NCBI GenBank assembly: GCA_025408405.1 | Contig: JANYJE010000072.1 | Coordinates: 1 to 36,763, forward strand | Length of the DNA stretch: 36,763 bases | DNA from: Nitrosomonadales bacterium | GTDB taxonomy: Bacteria; Pseudomonadota; Gammaproteobacteria; Burkholderiales; Gallionellaceae | Direction: 5' to 3' | Shown here: piece by piece, positions 7,896-14,339 of the stretch | Numbering within the stretch: the first letter of the stretch is position 1 | Layout: each line of letters opens with the position of its first letter | Notes under the pieces: model-generated | The model's database searches: none | Seen by the model: the letters and a program-made list of their open reading frames with translations, nothing else | Told to the model about the DNA's origin: nothing | Position numbers and translations under genes: made by a program

Positions 7896-8112
7896 TCTGC
7901 AAGGGGGTGGCTATAGCTATCTGGACCGCTTGGCTTATTGTTGATTGAAGATTTCTGGCGTAATGTGCAGCCTGAAACATTTATAGCCCCCCGTGTTACT
8001 TGAACGGGGAAATTGGGAGCGCTGCTCTAAGGGCGGCTTTGTCCCAGAATGCGACATTAGGAGAATTGAGCTAATTCTTCGTTTGGCGGACAAAATAGGT
8101 TAATTAATTCTG
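7896..8112. other. Intergenic boundary between housekeeping DNA and an accessory patch
   Basis: No gene is visible in this 217-bp stretch. It holds one hairpin (CCCCGT...ACGGGG around 7985-8012) without a T run. Base composition falls towards the low-GC membrane-protein gene that follows. Confidence 0.4.
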
Positions 8113-8592
8113 ATGAATCAAACGCTATCTCTAATTCTTTGGTTGATTGGCCTAGTATTTATATCCATGCCAATAGCTCTCGTGTTCAGAAACAGAATTC
8201 CTAAAATCTGGTTCGGACGTATTTTCACAATTCTTTTTTTCGGTCTTGTAGCGCTGATTGTTTTTGCGAATATGCTTGTAGCAGCAAGCCGTGTACCAAA
8301 TTTCCTATCGCATCCTGATTACTTGGCTGGTATCGCCGCCGCCTTAATTTGCCTGCATTTGCTATCCATGCTCTTGCTCTTGATTTGGATTTATTGGACA
8401 TCGAAGGATTGGGACTTTGCCTTTAAAGTCATCAACAAACTCGAATGGCCAGTGAAAGATAAACATCTGATGAGCGAATTATCAAAGCCACAGATAGTTT
8501 TTTGGAAGGTGGCAGCGTTTCTAAGACTCGTGACCATCGTGATCGTGTTGGCGGTTATAGCAGTGAAAATCATTTTACTGTTTAGGTTTTAG
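8113..8592 (+). CDS. Hypothetical four-helix membrane protein
   Basis: The 159-residue product has hydrophobic segments at about residues 5-25, 37-60, 70-95 and 130-157, and a soluble loop (about 96-128) with KDWDFAFKVINKLEWPVK. I do not recognise the family. Base composition is clearly more AT-rich than the CYTH/CHAD gene before it, suggesting transfer. The stop codon TAG at 8590-8592 lies inside a 33-bp copy of an IS3-family end, so the natural C-terminus may have been altered by an old insertion. The start ATG lacks a strong ribosome binding site. Confidence 0.6.
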   Translation: MNQTLSLILWLIGLVFISMPIALVFRNRIPKIWFGRIFTILFFGLVALIVFANMLVAASRVPNFLSHPDYLAGIAAALICLHLLSMLLLLIWIYWTSKDWDFAFKVINKLEWPVKDKHLMSELSKPQIVFWKVAAFLRLVTIVIVLAVIAVKIILLFRF

Positions 8593-8619
8593 ATGGTACG
8601 GTCTATGGGGAGCAGGTCA
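8587..8619 (-). repeat. Solo IS3-family terminal repeat (scar)
   Basis: This is identical over 33 bp to the IS end at 109-141 and in the same orientation. No transposase sequence lies beside it. It is most simply a remnant of an IS copy that was deleted or recombined away. Confidence 0.75.
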
Positions 8620-8623
8620 CACC

Positions 8624-8743
8624 ATGCCTAAACGCTCAAGCAAACTCGATCTGAATCAACTCGCCAAGCGCATTGTGGACGAAGCCACGGGCGAAGAACC
8701 TATTACGCCACCGCCAAATAAGAAATCACAAACAATTAATTAA
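8624..8743 (+). CDS. Conserved 39-residue hypothetical protein (MPKRSSK type)
   Basis: The short frame starts MPKRSSKLDLNQLAKRIVDE and continues through an EEPITPPP segment to a TAA at 8741-8743. Very similar short proteins with a basic start and an N-Q-L/I-A-x-x-I/V-V-D core occur in many proteobacterial genomes; this is from memory. Function is unknown. The ATG follows the solo IS end by 4 bp, so any native promoter was probably lost or replaced. Confidence 0.55.
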   Translation: MPKRSSKLDLNQLAKRIVDEATGEEPITPPPNKKSQTIN

Positions 8744-8778
8744 ATCACAATAAACTTTCTGTATATTTTGCCGATAGC

Positions 8779-8853
8779 GTATATACAATATCGCAAATAT
8801 GAGTGTTTTTAATAGCGTTATTGAGACTTGACTGGGTATGGGTTTGTATATAC
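8779..8853. promoter_or_regulatory. Two GTATATAC palindromes and promoter upstream of the toxin-antitoxin pair
   Basis: The perfect 8-bp palindrome GTATATAC occurs at 8779-8786 and 8846-8853. A candidate promoter has TTGACT at 8828-8833 and TACAGT at 8851-8856 (17-bp spacer), so the second palindrome overlaps the -10 box. This would place the transcript start at or near the ATG at 8863. Paired operators over a promoter fit autoregulation by a ribbon-helix-helix-type antitoxin. Confidence 0.45.
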
Positions 8854-8862
8854 AGTGTACTC

Positions 8863-9150
8863 ATGCGTGCACTCATTACCTCTCCTGCATTGATTCAAAA
8901 GCTTCAAGAGAAGCATAATGTAACGCGCCAAGAAATTGTACAATGTTTTGAAAATAAGGAAGGAATTTACCTTGAAGATGTTCGAGAAGAACATAGAACT
9001 GATCCGCCAACGTTGTGGTTCGTCGCTCCTACGAATTGCGATAGGTTGTTAAAAGTTATTTTTGTTTTCTTAGATGGAAACATTTATATCAAGTCCGCTT
9101 ACGAACCAAGTCAGGCAGTTATTGATATGTATGACAAAAAAGGTAAGTAA
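8863..9150 (+). CDS. Putative toxin, BrnT-like / 'ADP-ribosyl-(dinitrogen reductase) hydrolase'-annotated family
   Basis: The 95-residue product begins MRALITSPALIQKLQEKHNV. It has the family pattern CFEN near residue 28, EEHRTDPPTLWFVAPT in the middle and LLKVIFVF...IKSAYEP towards the end. Proteins of this pattern are often annotated as ADP-ribosyl-(dinitrogen reductase) hydrolase. They appear to be compact RelE/BrnT-fold toxin-like proteins paired with BrnA/CopG-type partners. The frame is open from 8803, but only the ATG at 8863 matches the family start. The next gene, a BrnA-like antitoxin, begins 24 bp downstream. A toxin role is inferred from the pairing and was not tested. Confidence 0.65.
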   Translation: MRALITSPALIQKLQEKHNVTRQEIVQCFENKEGIYLEDVREEHRTDPPTLWFVAPTNCDRLLKVIFVFLDGNIYIKSAYEPSQAVIDMYDKKGK

Positions 9151-9174
9151 TTCGGCTACACAATGGAGAAAAAA

Positions 9175-9552
9175 ATGAATGACAAAGCCAAAATTCTCGG
9201 TACAGATGAAGCATGGGAATCAGAAAAACTTGGTGCAGATGAAAAGTTTGCGCGTGCCGTCGATGGAGCCCTGACTAAACAAATCGATGAATCACTTGGT
9301 ATGCAGATGATTTCAATCAGGCTGGATAAGAGTCTAATTGAATCCTTCAAAATGCTGGGCGAGTTTCATGGGGTAGGTTATCAACCTTTAATGAGGGATG
9401 CTCTGAAACGATTTGCTGACTCTGAAATGAAATGCATCGTTTCTGGATTGGTAGAATCACAAAAGAAAGACCAGAAACGTTCAGCCACTATGGAATCCTC
9501 TGATCAGCCTGTAATTAAAACAACAGCGTCAAAGGAAAGAAAAGCAGCGTAG
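9175..9552 (+). CDS. BrnA/CopG-like antitoxin
   Basis: The 125-residue product has an N-terminal toxin-contacting part (DEAWESEKLGADEKF). A DNA-binding core follows: LGMQMISIRLDKSLIESFKM and FHGVGYQPLMRDALKRFADSE, closely resembling BrnA/CopG-type antitoxins. A basic, low-complexity tail (KKDQKRSATMESS...KERKAA) follows. GGAG at 9165-9168 sits 6 bp before the ATG at 9175, which decides this start over the ATG at 9163. It is the presumed autorepressor of the toxin operon; the two GTATATAC palindromes upstream are candidate targets. A strong terminator follows directly. Confidence 0.75.
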   Translation: MNDKAKILGTDEAWESEKLGADEKFARAVDGALTKQIDESLGMQMISIRLDKSLIESFKMLGEFHGVGYQPLMRDALKRFADSEMKCIVSGLVESQKKDQKRSATMESSDQPVIKTTASKERKAA

Positions 9553-9567
9553 CAAAGCAATAACAAT

Positions 9568-9595
9568 AAAACCCGCTTCGGCGGGTTTTTTATTT
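9568..9595 (+). terminator. Intrinsic terminator of the toxin-antitoxin operon
   Basis: AACCCGC pairs with GCGGGTT around a TTCG tetraloop (loop at 9577-9580), followed by a run of T. Confidence 0.9.
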
Positions 9596-9637
9596 TGGTA
9601 AATTTCAAACTGAGACACTCCCCGGCATTCCTGTAAC

Positions 9638-9665
9638 TTGACGCAATACGCCAATGGCGCATAGT
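9638..9665 (+). promoter_or_regulatory. Promoter with internal palindrome for the HigBA-type locus
   Basis: TTGACG (9638-9643) and CATAGT (9660-9665) are separated by 16 bp. The spacer carries ACGCCAATGGCG, a palindrome-like block typical of operators bound by HigA-type antitoxins. It lies 7 bp upstream of the toxin start. Confidence 0.55.
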
Positions 9666-9671
9666 TCGCAT

Positions 9672-9827
9672 ATGCTTTTCATTGAAACCCCAACCTTTAC
9701 TCGCCTAATCTCTGCATTACTGGAAGATGATCAGATATTGATGCTGGTGGCTTATCCTAAAAGTACGAAGGACAATCTTACGGATAAAGAAACAGCGGTG
9801 CTGCGCAAACTTGTGAAGGAGTTGTAA
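9672..9827 (+). pseudogene. HigB/RelE-type toxin with internal in-frame deletion
   Basis: The 51-codon frame begins MLFIETPTFTRLISALLEDD, the normal start of HigB-2-like mRNA interferases. It passes directly into QILMLVAYPKSTKDNLTDKE and the usual C-terminal TAVLRKLVKEL. Full-length relatives have about 100-115 residues; the missing middle (roughly 55 residues) carries the basic Gly/Arg-rich catalytic segment. The frame is kept, so the product is a short fusion of the two ends and is probably inactive as an RNase. The stop at 9825-9827 abuts the antitoxin ATG at 9828. The join occurs in a GATGATCAG stretch, where both flanks would encode Asp-Asp, so slippage between short repeats could have produced it (inference). 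Confidence 0.7.
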
Positions 9828-10115
9828 ATGGACAAAACACTATTCGATGATTTGAAACAAAGCCTCAAAGAGGCCTCTGCGATTCGTCGCGGAAACCTAG
9901 CTGCCAGCAGAGTCACCAAAGTTCATGCGCCTGACGCTAAAGCGATTCGAACAAAGGTTGGACTAAGCCAAAGTGAGTTTGCCAAATTGATAGGGGTTAA
10001 AGTTGCTACCCTTCGGAACTGGGAGCAGCATCGGCGCAACCCAACAGGTGCAGCCGCTGCACTGTTGACTATTGTGGAGAAAGAACCTGCTGCAGCATTG
10101 AGAGCACTGCACTAA
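9828..10115 (+). CDS. HigA/NadS-type antitoxin, XRE-family DNA-binding protein
   Basis: The 95-residue product has a C-terminal helix-turn-helix (about residues 40-75: IRTKVGLSQSEFAKLIGVKV then ATLRNWEQHRRNPTG). An N-terminal toxin-binding stretch precedes it (FDDLKQSLKEASAIRRG). This is the pattern of HigA-2/NadS antitoxins. It starts immediately after the truncated toxin stop and appears intact. With the toxin broken it may persist as an orphan repressor or a protective antitoxin against related toxins (inference). Confidence 0.88.
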   Translation: MDKTLFDDLKQSLKEASAIRRGNLAASRVTKVHAPDAKAIRTKVGLSQSEFAKLIGVKVATLRNWEQHRRNPTGAAAALLTIVEKEPAAALRALH

Positions 10116-10183
10116 GACAGCATTATTGTGGTATCCCAGTGCCCAGATTTATCTCTTCCGGCGTATCAGTTAAGTCCGCAACA

Positions 10184-12172
10184 TCAGCCCAGCATCGCCT
10201 TCAACCGTGCCAGTTTCGCCATGCCCTCGTCCTTGCTGACCTCGGGGGCACTGCCTGCAGGCACGGCTCCGGCAAACACCACGTCATCGGCGGGCAGCTC
10301 TTGCAGGAAGCGGCTGGGTTCGCAGTTCTGCCATTCCTTGCCGCGCCGGCGTTTGATGCAGTAGCTGATGTGCAGTGAGCGCTGCGCGCGGGTGATGCCG
10401 ACGTACATCAGGCGGCGCTCTTCCTCGATCTGTTCGGGGGATTCGCTGCGCTCGTGTGGCATTACGCCTTCTTCCACGCCGACCATGAATACGTGGCCGA
10501 ATTCCAGGCCCTTGGCGGCGTGCAGCGTGGACAGTGACACCGCGTTGGTTTCCTCCTCGCGTCCCTCCAGCAGATTCATCAGCGCGATGGTTTGCGTCAT
10601 GGCCAGCAGCGTCTTTTCATCGGCAGCGGATTTGCGGTTGATCCAGCCGATAAAGTCGCTCACGTTCGACCATTTGTTTTCGGCCTGGCGCGGCTCGTGG
10701 CTGTCGAACAGCCAGGCTTCGTAATCGATCGCGCTCATCAGGTCGGTCAGCACCGGTGTGCATTCTTCCTTGACGGCACGTTCCTGCATGCGGTTGATGA
10801 AGTTGCAGAAGGTCAGCAGTTCTTCGTGCTGGCGTGCTTGCAGCTGCTCCTCCATGGCGCTTTCAAACGCGGCTTCAAACAGGCTGACGTTGCGGGTGCC
10901 GGCATAGCTGGCGAGTTTTTCCAGGGTCTGGTTGCCGATGCCGCGTTTGGGCGTGGTGATGGCGCGGATAAAGGCGGGATCGTCGTCCGGGTTGGCAATC
11001 AGGCGCAGGTAGGCGACCAGATCCTTGATTTCCGCACGCTCGAAAAACGAGGTGCCGCCGCTGACGGTGTAAGGCACGTTCTGCGCGCGTAGCTGCTCCT
11101 CGAAGCCGCGCGACAGGTGGTTGCTACGATACAGGATGGCATAGTCCGCGAAGCGCGTGTTGTGCTCGAATTTGTGCGCCAGCAAACGCAACACCACCGA
11201 CTCTGCCTCGTGCTCTTCATCCTTGGCGGCGAACACGCGCACCTGATCGCCGATGCCGTGTTCGCTCCACAGGTTCTTGTCGAACAGCTTGGTGTTGTTC
11301 TTGATCAGGTAGTTGGCGCTTTGCAGGATGCGCTGCGAGGAGCGGTAATTCTGCTCCAGCTTGATCACGCGCAGATTGGGATAATCCCGCTGCAGGTTGT
11401 GGATGTTGGCCGTGCTGGCGCCGCGCCAGGCATAGATGGCCTGGTCGTCATCGCCCACCGCCGTGAGCGCCGCGCGCGGCCCTGCCAACAGGCGCATCAG
11501 CTGGTACTGGCAGTCGTTGGTGTCCTGGTATTCATCCACCAGCAGGTAGCGCAGGCGTTGCTGCCAGCGCAACAGTGCCTCGGGGAATTGCTGGAACAGA
11601 TCAACCGGCAGGCGGATCAGGTCGTCGAAATCCATCGCCTGGTAGGCGCGCAGGGTTTCCTGGTAACGCGCATAGAGCAGCGCGATGCGTTGCTCGGCTT
11701 CGGTTTCCACCAGGCTGGTCGCCTGTTCCGGCGAGACGAAAGCGGCCTTCCAGTTTGACATCATGCTTTGCGCCATGCGGATGTCCTGCTTGTCCGGCCC
11801 GCCCAGCAGCTCGCTGATGATCTTGCCGGTGTCGGCCGTGTCAAAAATTGAAAATTGCTTTTTATAGCCGAGCAGATTGGCTTCTTCGCGCAGGATTTGC
11901 ATCCCCAGTGCGTGGAAGGTGCTGATGGTCATGCCCTTGGCGTCTTTGCCCGTGAGCAGCTGGCCGACGCGTTCGCGCATCTCGTTGGCGGCCTTGTTGG
12001 TAAAGGTGATCGCGGCCACATTGCGCGGCGAGTAACCGCATTTTTCCACCAGATAGGCCAGCTTGTGCACGATGACGCGAGTCTTGCCGCTGCCGGCACC
12101 GGCCAGCACCAGCAAGGGACCGTCCAGATAGGTAATGGCTTCGCGTTGGGCGGGATTGAGTTTGCTTAACAT
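10184..12172 (-). CDS. rep: ATP-dependent DNA helicase Rep (superfamily I, UvrD/Rep family)
   Basis: The 662-residue product has near full Rep length. SF1A motifs visible in order are Q-motif LNPAQREAI, Walker A GAGSGKT (residues 25-31), Ia TFTNKAANEMRERV, Walker B/II LLVDEYQDTN, III GDDDQAIYAWRGA, IV LEQNYRSSQRIL, V LHAAKGLEFGHVFMVG and VI EERRLMYVGITRAQ. Rep is a 3'-5' translocase that travels with the replication fork and removes bound proteins. The segment after motif III matches Rep more closely than UvrD or PcrA (for example KLFDKNLWSEHGIG and SGGTSFFERAEIKDL). It stands alone between the toxin-antitoxin patch and tRNA-Leu. Confidence 0.93.
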   Translation of the reverse strand: MLSKLNPAQREAITYLDGPLLVLAGAGSGKTRVIVHKLAYLVEKCGYSPRNVAAITFTNKAANEMRERVGQLLTGKDAKGMTISTFHALGMQILREEANLLGYKKQFSIFDTADTGKIISELLGGPDKQDIRMAQSMMSNWKAAFVSPEQATSLVETEAEQRIALLYARYQETLRAYQAMDFDDLIRLPVDLFQQFPEALLRWQQRLRYLLVDEYQDTNDCQYQLMRLLAGPRAALTAVGDDDQAIYAWRGASTANIHNLQRDYPNLRVIKLEQNYRSSQRILQSANYLIKNNTKLFDKNLWSEHGIGDQVRVFAAKDEEHEAESVVLRLLAHKFEHNTRFADYAILYRSNHLSRGFEEQLRAQNVPYTVSGGTSFFERAEIKDLVAYLRLIANPDDDPAFIRAITTPKRGIGNQTLEKLASYAGTRNVSLFEAAFESAMEEQLQARQHEELLTFCNFINRMQERAVKEECTPVLTDLMSAIDYEAWLFDSHEPRQAENKWSNVSDFIGWINRKSAADEKTLLAMTQTIALMNLLEGREEETNAVSLSTLHAAKGLEFGHVFMVGVEEGVMPHERSESPEQIEEERRLMYVGITRAQRSLHISYCIKRRRGKEWQNCEPSRFLQELPADDVVFAGAVPAGSAPEVSKDEGMAKLARLKAMLG

Positions 12173-12180
12173 TTGGAATT

Positions 12181-12269
12181 TGGTGCCTGGGACCGGAATC
12201 GAACCGGTACAGCCTTTTCAAGCCGAGGGATTTTAAGTCCCTTGTGTCTACCAATTTCACCACCCAGGC
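12181..12269 (-). tRNA. tRNA-Leu(TAA)
   Basis: The minus strand gives an 89-nt class II tRNA with acceptor GCCTGGG/CCCAGGC, anticodon TAA in the loop CTTAAAA, a long variable arm, T loop TTCGATT and an encoded CCA. It lies 8 bp upstream of the rep start on the same strand. Confidence 0.96.
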
Positions 12270-12323
12270 AGGTTAGGGTAGAACCGAACAGCGGATGCCG
12301 ACAGGCAGATCGCGCAGCCGCAC

Positions 12324-12329
12324 ATTATA
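12324..12329 (-). promoter_or_regulatory. Candidate -10 box for tRNA-Leu
   Basis: A consensus TATAAT on the minus strand lies about 55 bp upstream of tRNA-Leu. No good -35 box is seen at the right spacing. Confidence 0.4.
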
Positions 12330-12413
12330 CAGAGATGAGCGTAGCGGTGGCGAAATCATGGCTGTAAAAATCCCGGAAACCGCCATAACTGGAAAATTAG
12401 CTCCCCGTTTTTA

Positions 12414-12441
12414 TTGACATGCGTTCGAATATCCCTATAAT
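12414..12441 (+). promoter_or_regulatory. Consensus sigma-70 promoter for the tRNA-Gly/Cys/Gly cluster
   Basis: TTGACA (12414-12419) and TATAAT (12436-12441) match the consensus exactly, with a 16-bp spacer. A GC-rich discriminator (GCGG) follows, as expected for stable-RNA promoters under stringent control. Confidence 0.88.
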
Positions 12442-12457
12442 GCGGACTTCGTTTTTT

Positions 12458-12533
<76 letters not shown>

Positions 12534-12541
12534 AATATTTT

Positions 12542-12574
12542 TGGGAAAGCTTACTGGCTTTCCCATATTTTTTG
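12542..12574 (+). terminator. Terminator-like hairpin between tRNA-Gly and tRNA-Cys
   Basis: TGGGAAAGC (12542-12550) pairs with GCTTTCCCA (12557-12565), followed by a T-rich run. It may lower expression of the downstream tRNAs or serve as a processing signal. Confidence 0.7.
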
Positions 12575-12596
12575 TATCATGTAGCCCTGTTCTTTT

Positions 12597-12670
12597 GGTG
12601 CGATAGCAAAGCGGTTATGCCCCGGATTGCAAATCCGGTTAGCCCAGTTCGACTCTGGGTCGCACCTCCA
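12597..12670 (+). tRNA. tRNA-Cys(GCA)
   Basis: A 74-nt tRNA with acceptor GGTGCGA/TCGCACC, anticodon GCA in the loop ATTGCAAAT, discriminator T and an encoded CCA. Confidence 0.95.
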
Positions 12671-12677
12671 GTCAAAT

Positions 12678-12753
<76 letters not shown>

Positions 12754-12760
12754 GATTTCC

Positions 12761-12792
12761 AGAGAAAGCTTTCTGCTTTCCCTTTTTTTTTT
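12761..12792 (+). terminator. Intrinsic terminator of the tRNA cluster
   Basis: A short stem (GAAAGC 12764-12769 with GCTTTC 12775-12780, extendable across one mismatch) is followed by ten T. Confidence 0.8.
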
Positions 12793-12966
12793 CGGCCCCG
12801 TTTTGCCCGTAGCCTGCGTTGTACTGGCGCCATGCTTGGCGGCCTCTTGCTTGCCTGCATGCTGCGAATGTCTGCTGATGCCAAATGTCGAGGCTTCAAT
12901 ATCTGATAGAGTTGCTGCCAGAAGTAATTCTGCATAATTGCAAACAACTACACAGGCACGCATGTT

Positions 12967-14262
12967 ATGGCAAAACACATTGGTAATTTCCGCACCCGCT
13001 TTGAGATGAGGCAGGAACTGGGTGAGGGATCAATGGGAACGGTGCACCTGGCCTATGACACTTTCTTTCAGCGTAATGTGGCGATCAAGCGCACCCGTTC
13101 AAAATTGTTTGATGATCCTGAAAATGGTCCTCTGCATCGCAAGATGTGGCTCAACGAAGTGCGCCTGGTTGGAAAGCTGAAGCATCCGTTTATTGTCGAA
13201 GTGTTTGAGGCTGGCAATGCTGAAGATTTTGAATACCTGGTCATGGAATATGTGGCTGGCACCACCCTTAATCAATTTACCGCCTACGACAAACTGCTCC
13301 CGCTGGATCGTCTGATCGACATCCTCTACAAGGTATGCAATGCCCTGGATTTTGCCAACAAGACCGGGATTTTGCACAGGGACATCAAGCCCGCCAACGT
13401 GTTGCTGGGAGAGCACAATACCGTGAAGGTATCTGACTTTGGTACAGCTTTTTATTTGGGTTCGGAATTCACCCAGGTGTTCGATGTGGGTACGCTGGCG
13501 TTCATGCCGCCAGAGCACTTCCGGCAAAGGCAGCCCACCTTGCAGTCAGACATATATGCGGTGGGGGTCATGGCCTACCAGCTGTTGACGGGAGCGCTGC
13601 CGTTTTCCAGCAGTTCGCAAGAGGGGTTGATCTATCAGAAGCTGAATGAGGATGCGGTGCCGCTGGAGCGCCGGCGTCAGGATATTCCGCAGGCGCTGCG
13701 TTTTGCCGTGCACCGTGCCATGCACAGGGACATCGAGGTGCGCTACGATTCCTGGAAGGCCTTCTGCGATGATCTGGCGGCAGCATTGCCTCACGTGGAG
13801 CGGCCTGAGGAGGCGAGGTTTGATAGCGCCAGTTTTGATTCATTGCGCAATCTGACCTTCTTTTCCGAGTTTACCGATACCGAGGTATGGGAAACGGTAG
13901 GGCTGTGCAGCTGGCAGGAACGCGCACCCGGAGAGAGCATTGTTAAAGAGGGCGATGCGGGGAACAGCCTGTTTATCATCACCCGCGGTGAGGCGGTAAT
14001 TACGAAAAAAGGTGCGCAGCTTAACCACTTGGGACCCGGCGACTGCTTTGGCGAGATGGCATTTCTGGATGAATCGCAACATGCGCGCTCGGCCACTGTT
14101 ACCGCAGCGACCGCGATGAGCGTGATCGAGATAGACGGGGAGGCGTTAAGACAGGCTTCGGCAAACCTGCAAACACGTTTCTTCCGTGCGTTCATGCGGA
14201 TTATGATCGAACGCGTTCGGCATGCCGATCAGCGCATACTGACCATGCTGGATCTGGACTGA
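12967..14262 (+). CDS. Serine/threonine protein kinase with C-terminal cyclic-nucleotide-binding domain
   Basis: The 431-residue soluble protein has a Hanks-type kinase domain at about residues 12-275. It shows the G-loop GEGSMGTV (19-26), Lys41, Glu64 in helix C, the HRDIKPAN catalytic loop (137-144), DFG (157-159) and a PPE in place of APE (181-183). All catalytic residues are present. A cNMP-binding domain follows at about 290-410, with the phosphate-binding cassette FGEMAFLDE and ARSATV, whose Glu and Arg are the residues that usually hold cAMP or cGMP. No transmembrane helix is seen. A kinase under direct cyclic-nucleotide control, with domains in the opposite order to eukaryotic PKG, is a reasonable inference. 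Substrates are unknown. It converges with ppsR across a long inverted repeat. Confidence 0.92.
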   Translation: MAKHIGNFRTRFEMRQELGEGSMGTVHLAYDTFFQRNVAIKRTRSKLFDDPENGPLHRKMWLNEVRLVGKLKHPFIVEVFEAGNAEDFEYLVMEYVAGTTLNQFTAYDKLLPLDRLIDILYKVCNALDFANKTGILHRDIKPANVLLGEHNTVKVSDFGTAFYLGSEFTQVFDVGTLAFMPPEHFRQRQPTLQSDIYAVGVMAYQLLTGALPFSSSSQEGLIYQKLNEDAVPLERRRQDIPQALRFAVHRAMHRDIEVRYDSWKAFCDDLAAALPHVERPEEARFDSASFDSLRNLTFFSEFTDTEVWETVGLCSWQERAPGESIVKEGDAGNSLFIITRGEAVITKKGAQLNHLGPGDCFGEMAFLDESQHARSATVTAATAMSVIEIDGEALRQASANLQTRFFRAFMRIMIERVRHADQRILTMLDLD

Positions 14263-14274
14263 GTTATTGATTGC

Positions 14275-14337
14275 ATCGCGTCATAACTCTACTGCGCGAA
14301 CTGGCATCGAGGCCGCGCAGTAGTGTTATGCCGCGAT
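14275..14337. terminator. Long inverted repeat between convergent genes (bidirectional terminator-like)
   Basis: Arms of 24 nt (14275-14298 and 14314-14337) pair with two mismatches around a 15-nt loop. There is no T run, so it may block read-through or stabilise both mRNA 3' ends rather than act as a classic terminator. Confidence 0.5.
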
Positions 14338-14339
14338 GG

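Noticed and set aside
8000-8112. Possible integron attC-like site before the membrane-protein gene
   Set aside because: No matching core sites or paired inverted repeats of the attC type could be found on both sides of the gene.
10184-12172. UvrD or PcrA identity for the helicase
   Set aside because: The N-terminus, the segment after motif III and the lack of a long C-terminal extension fit Rep better.
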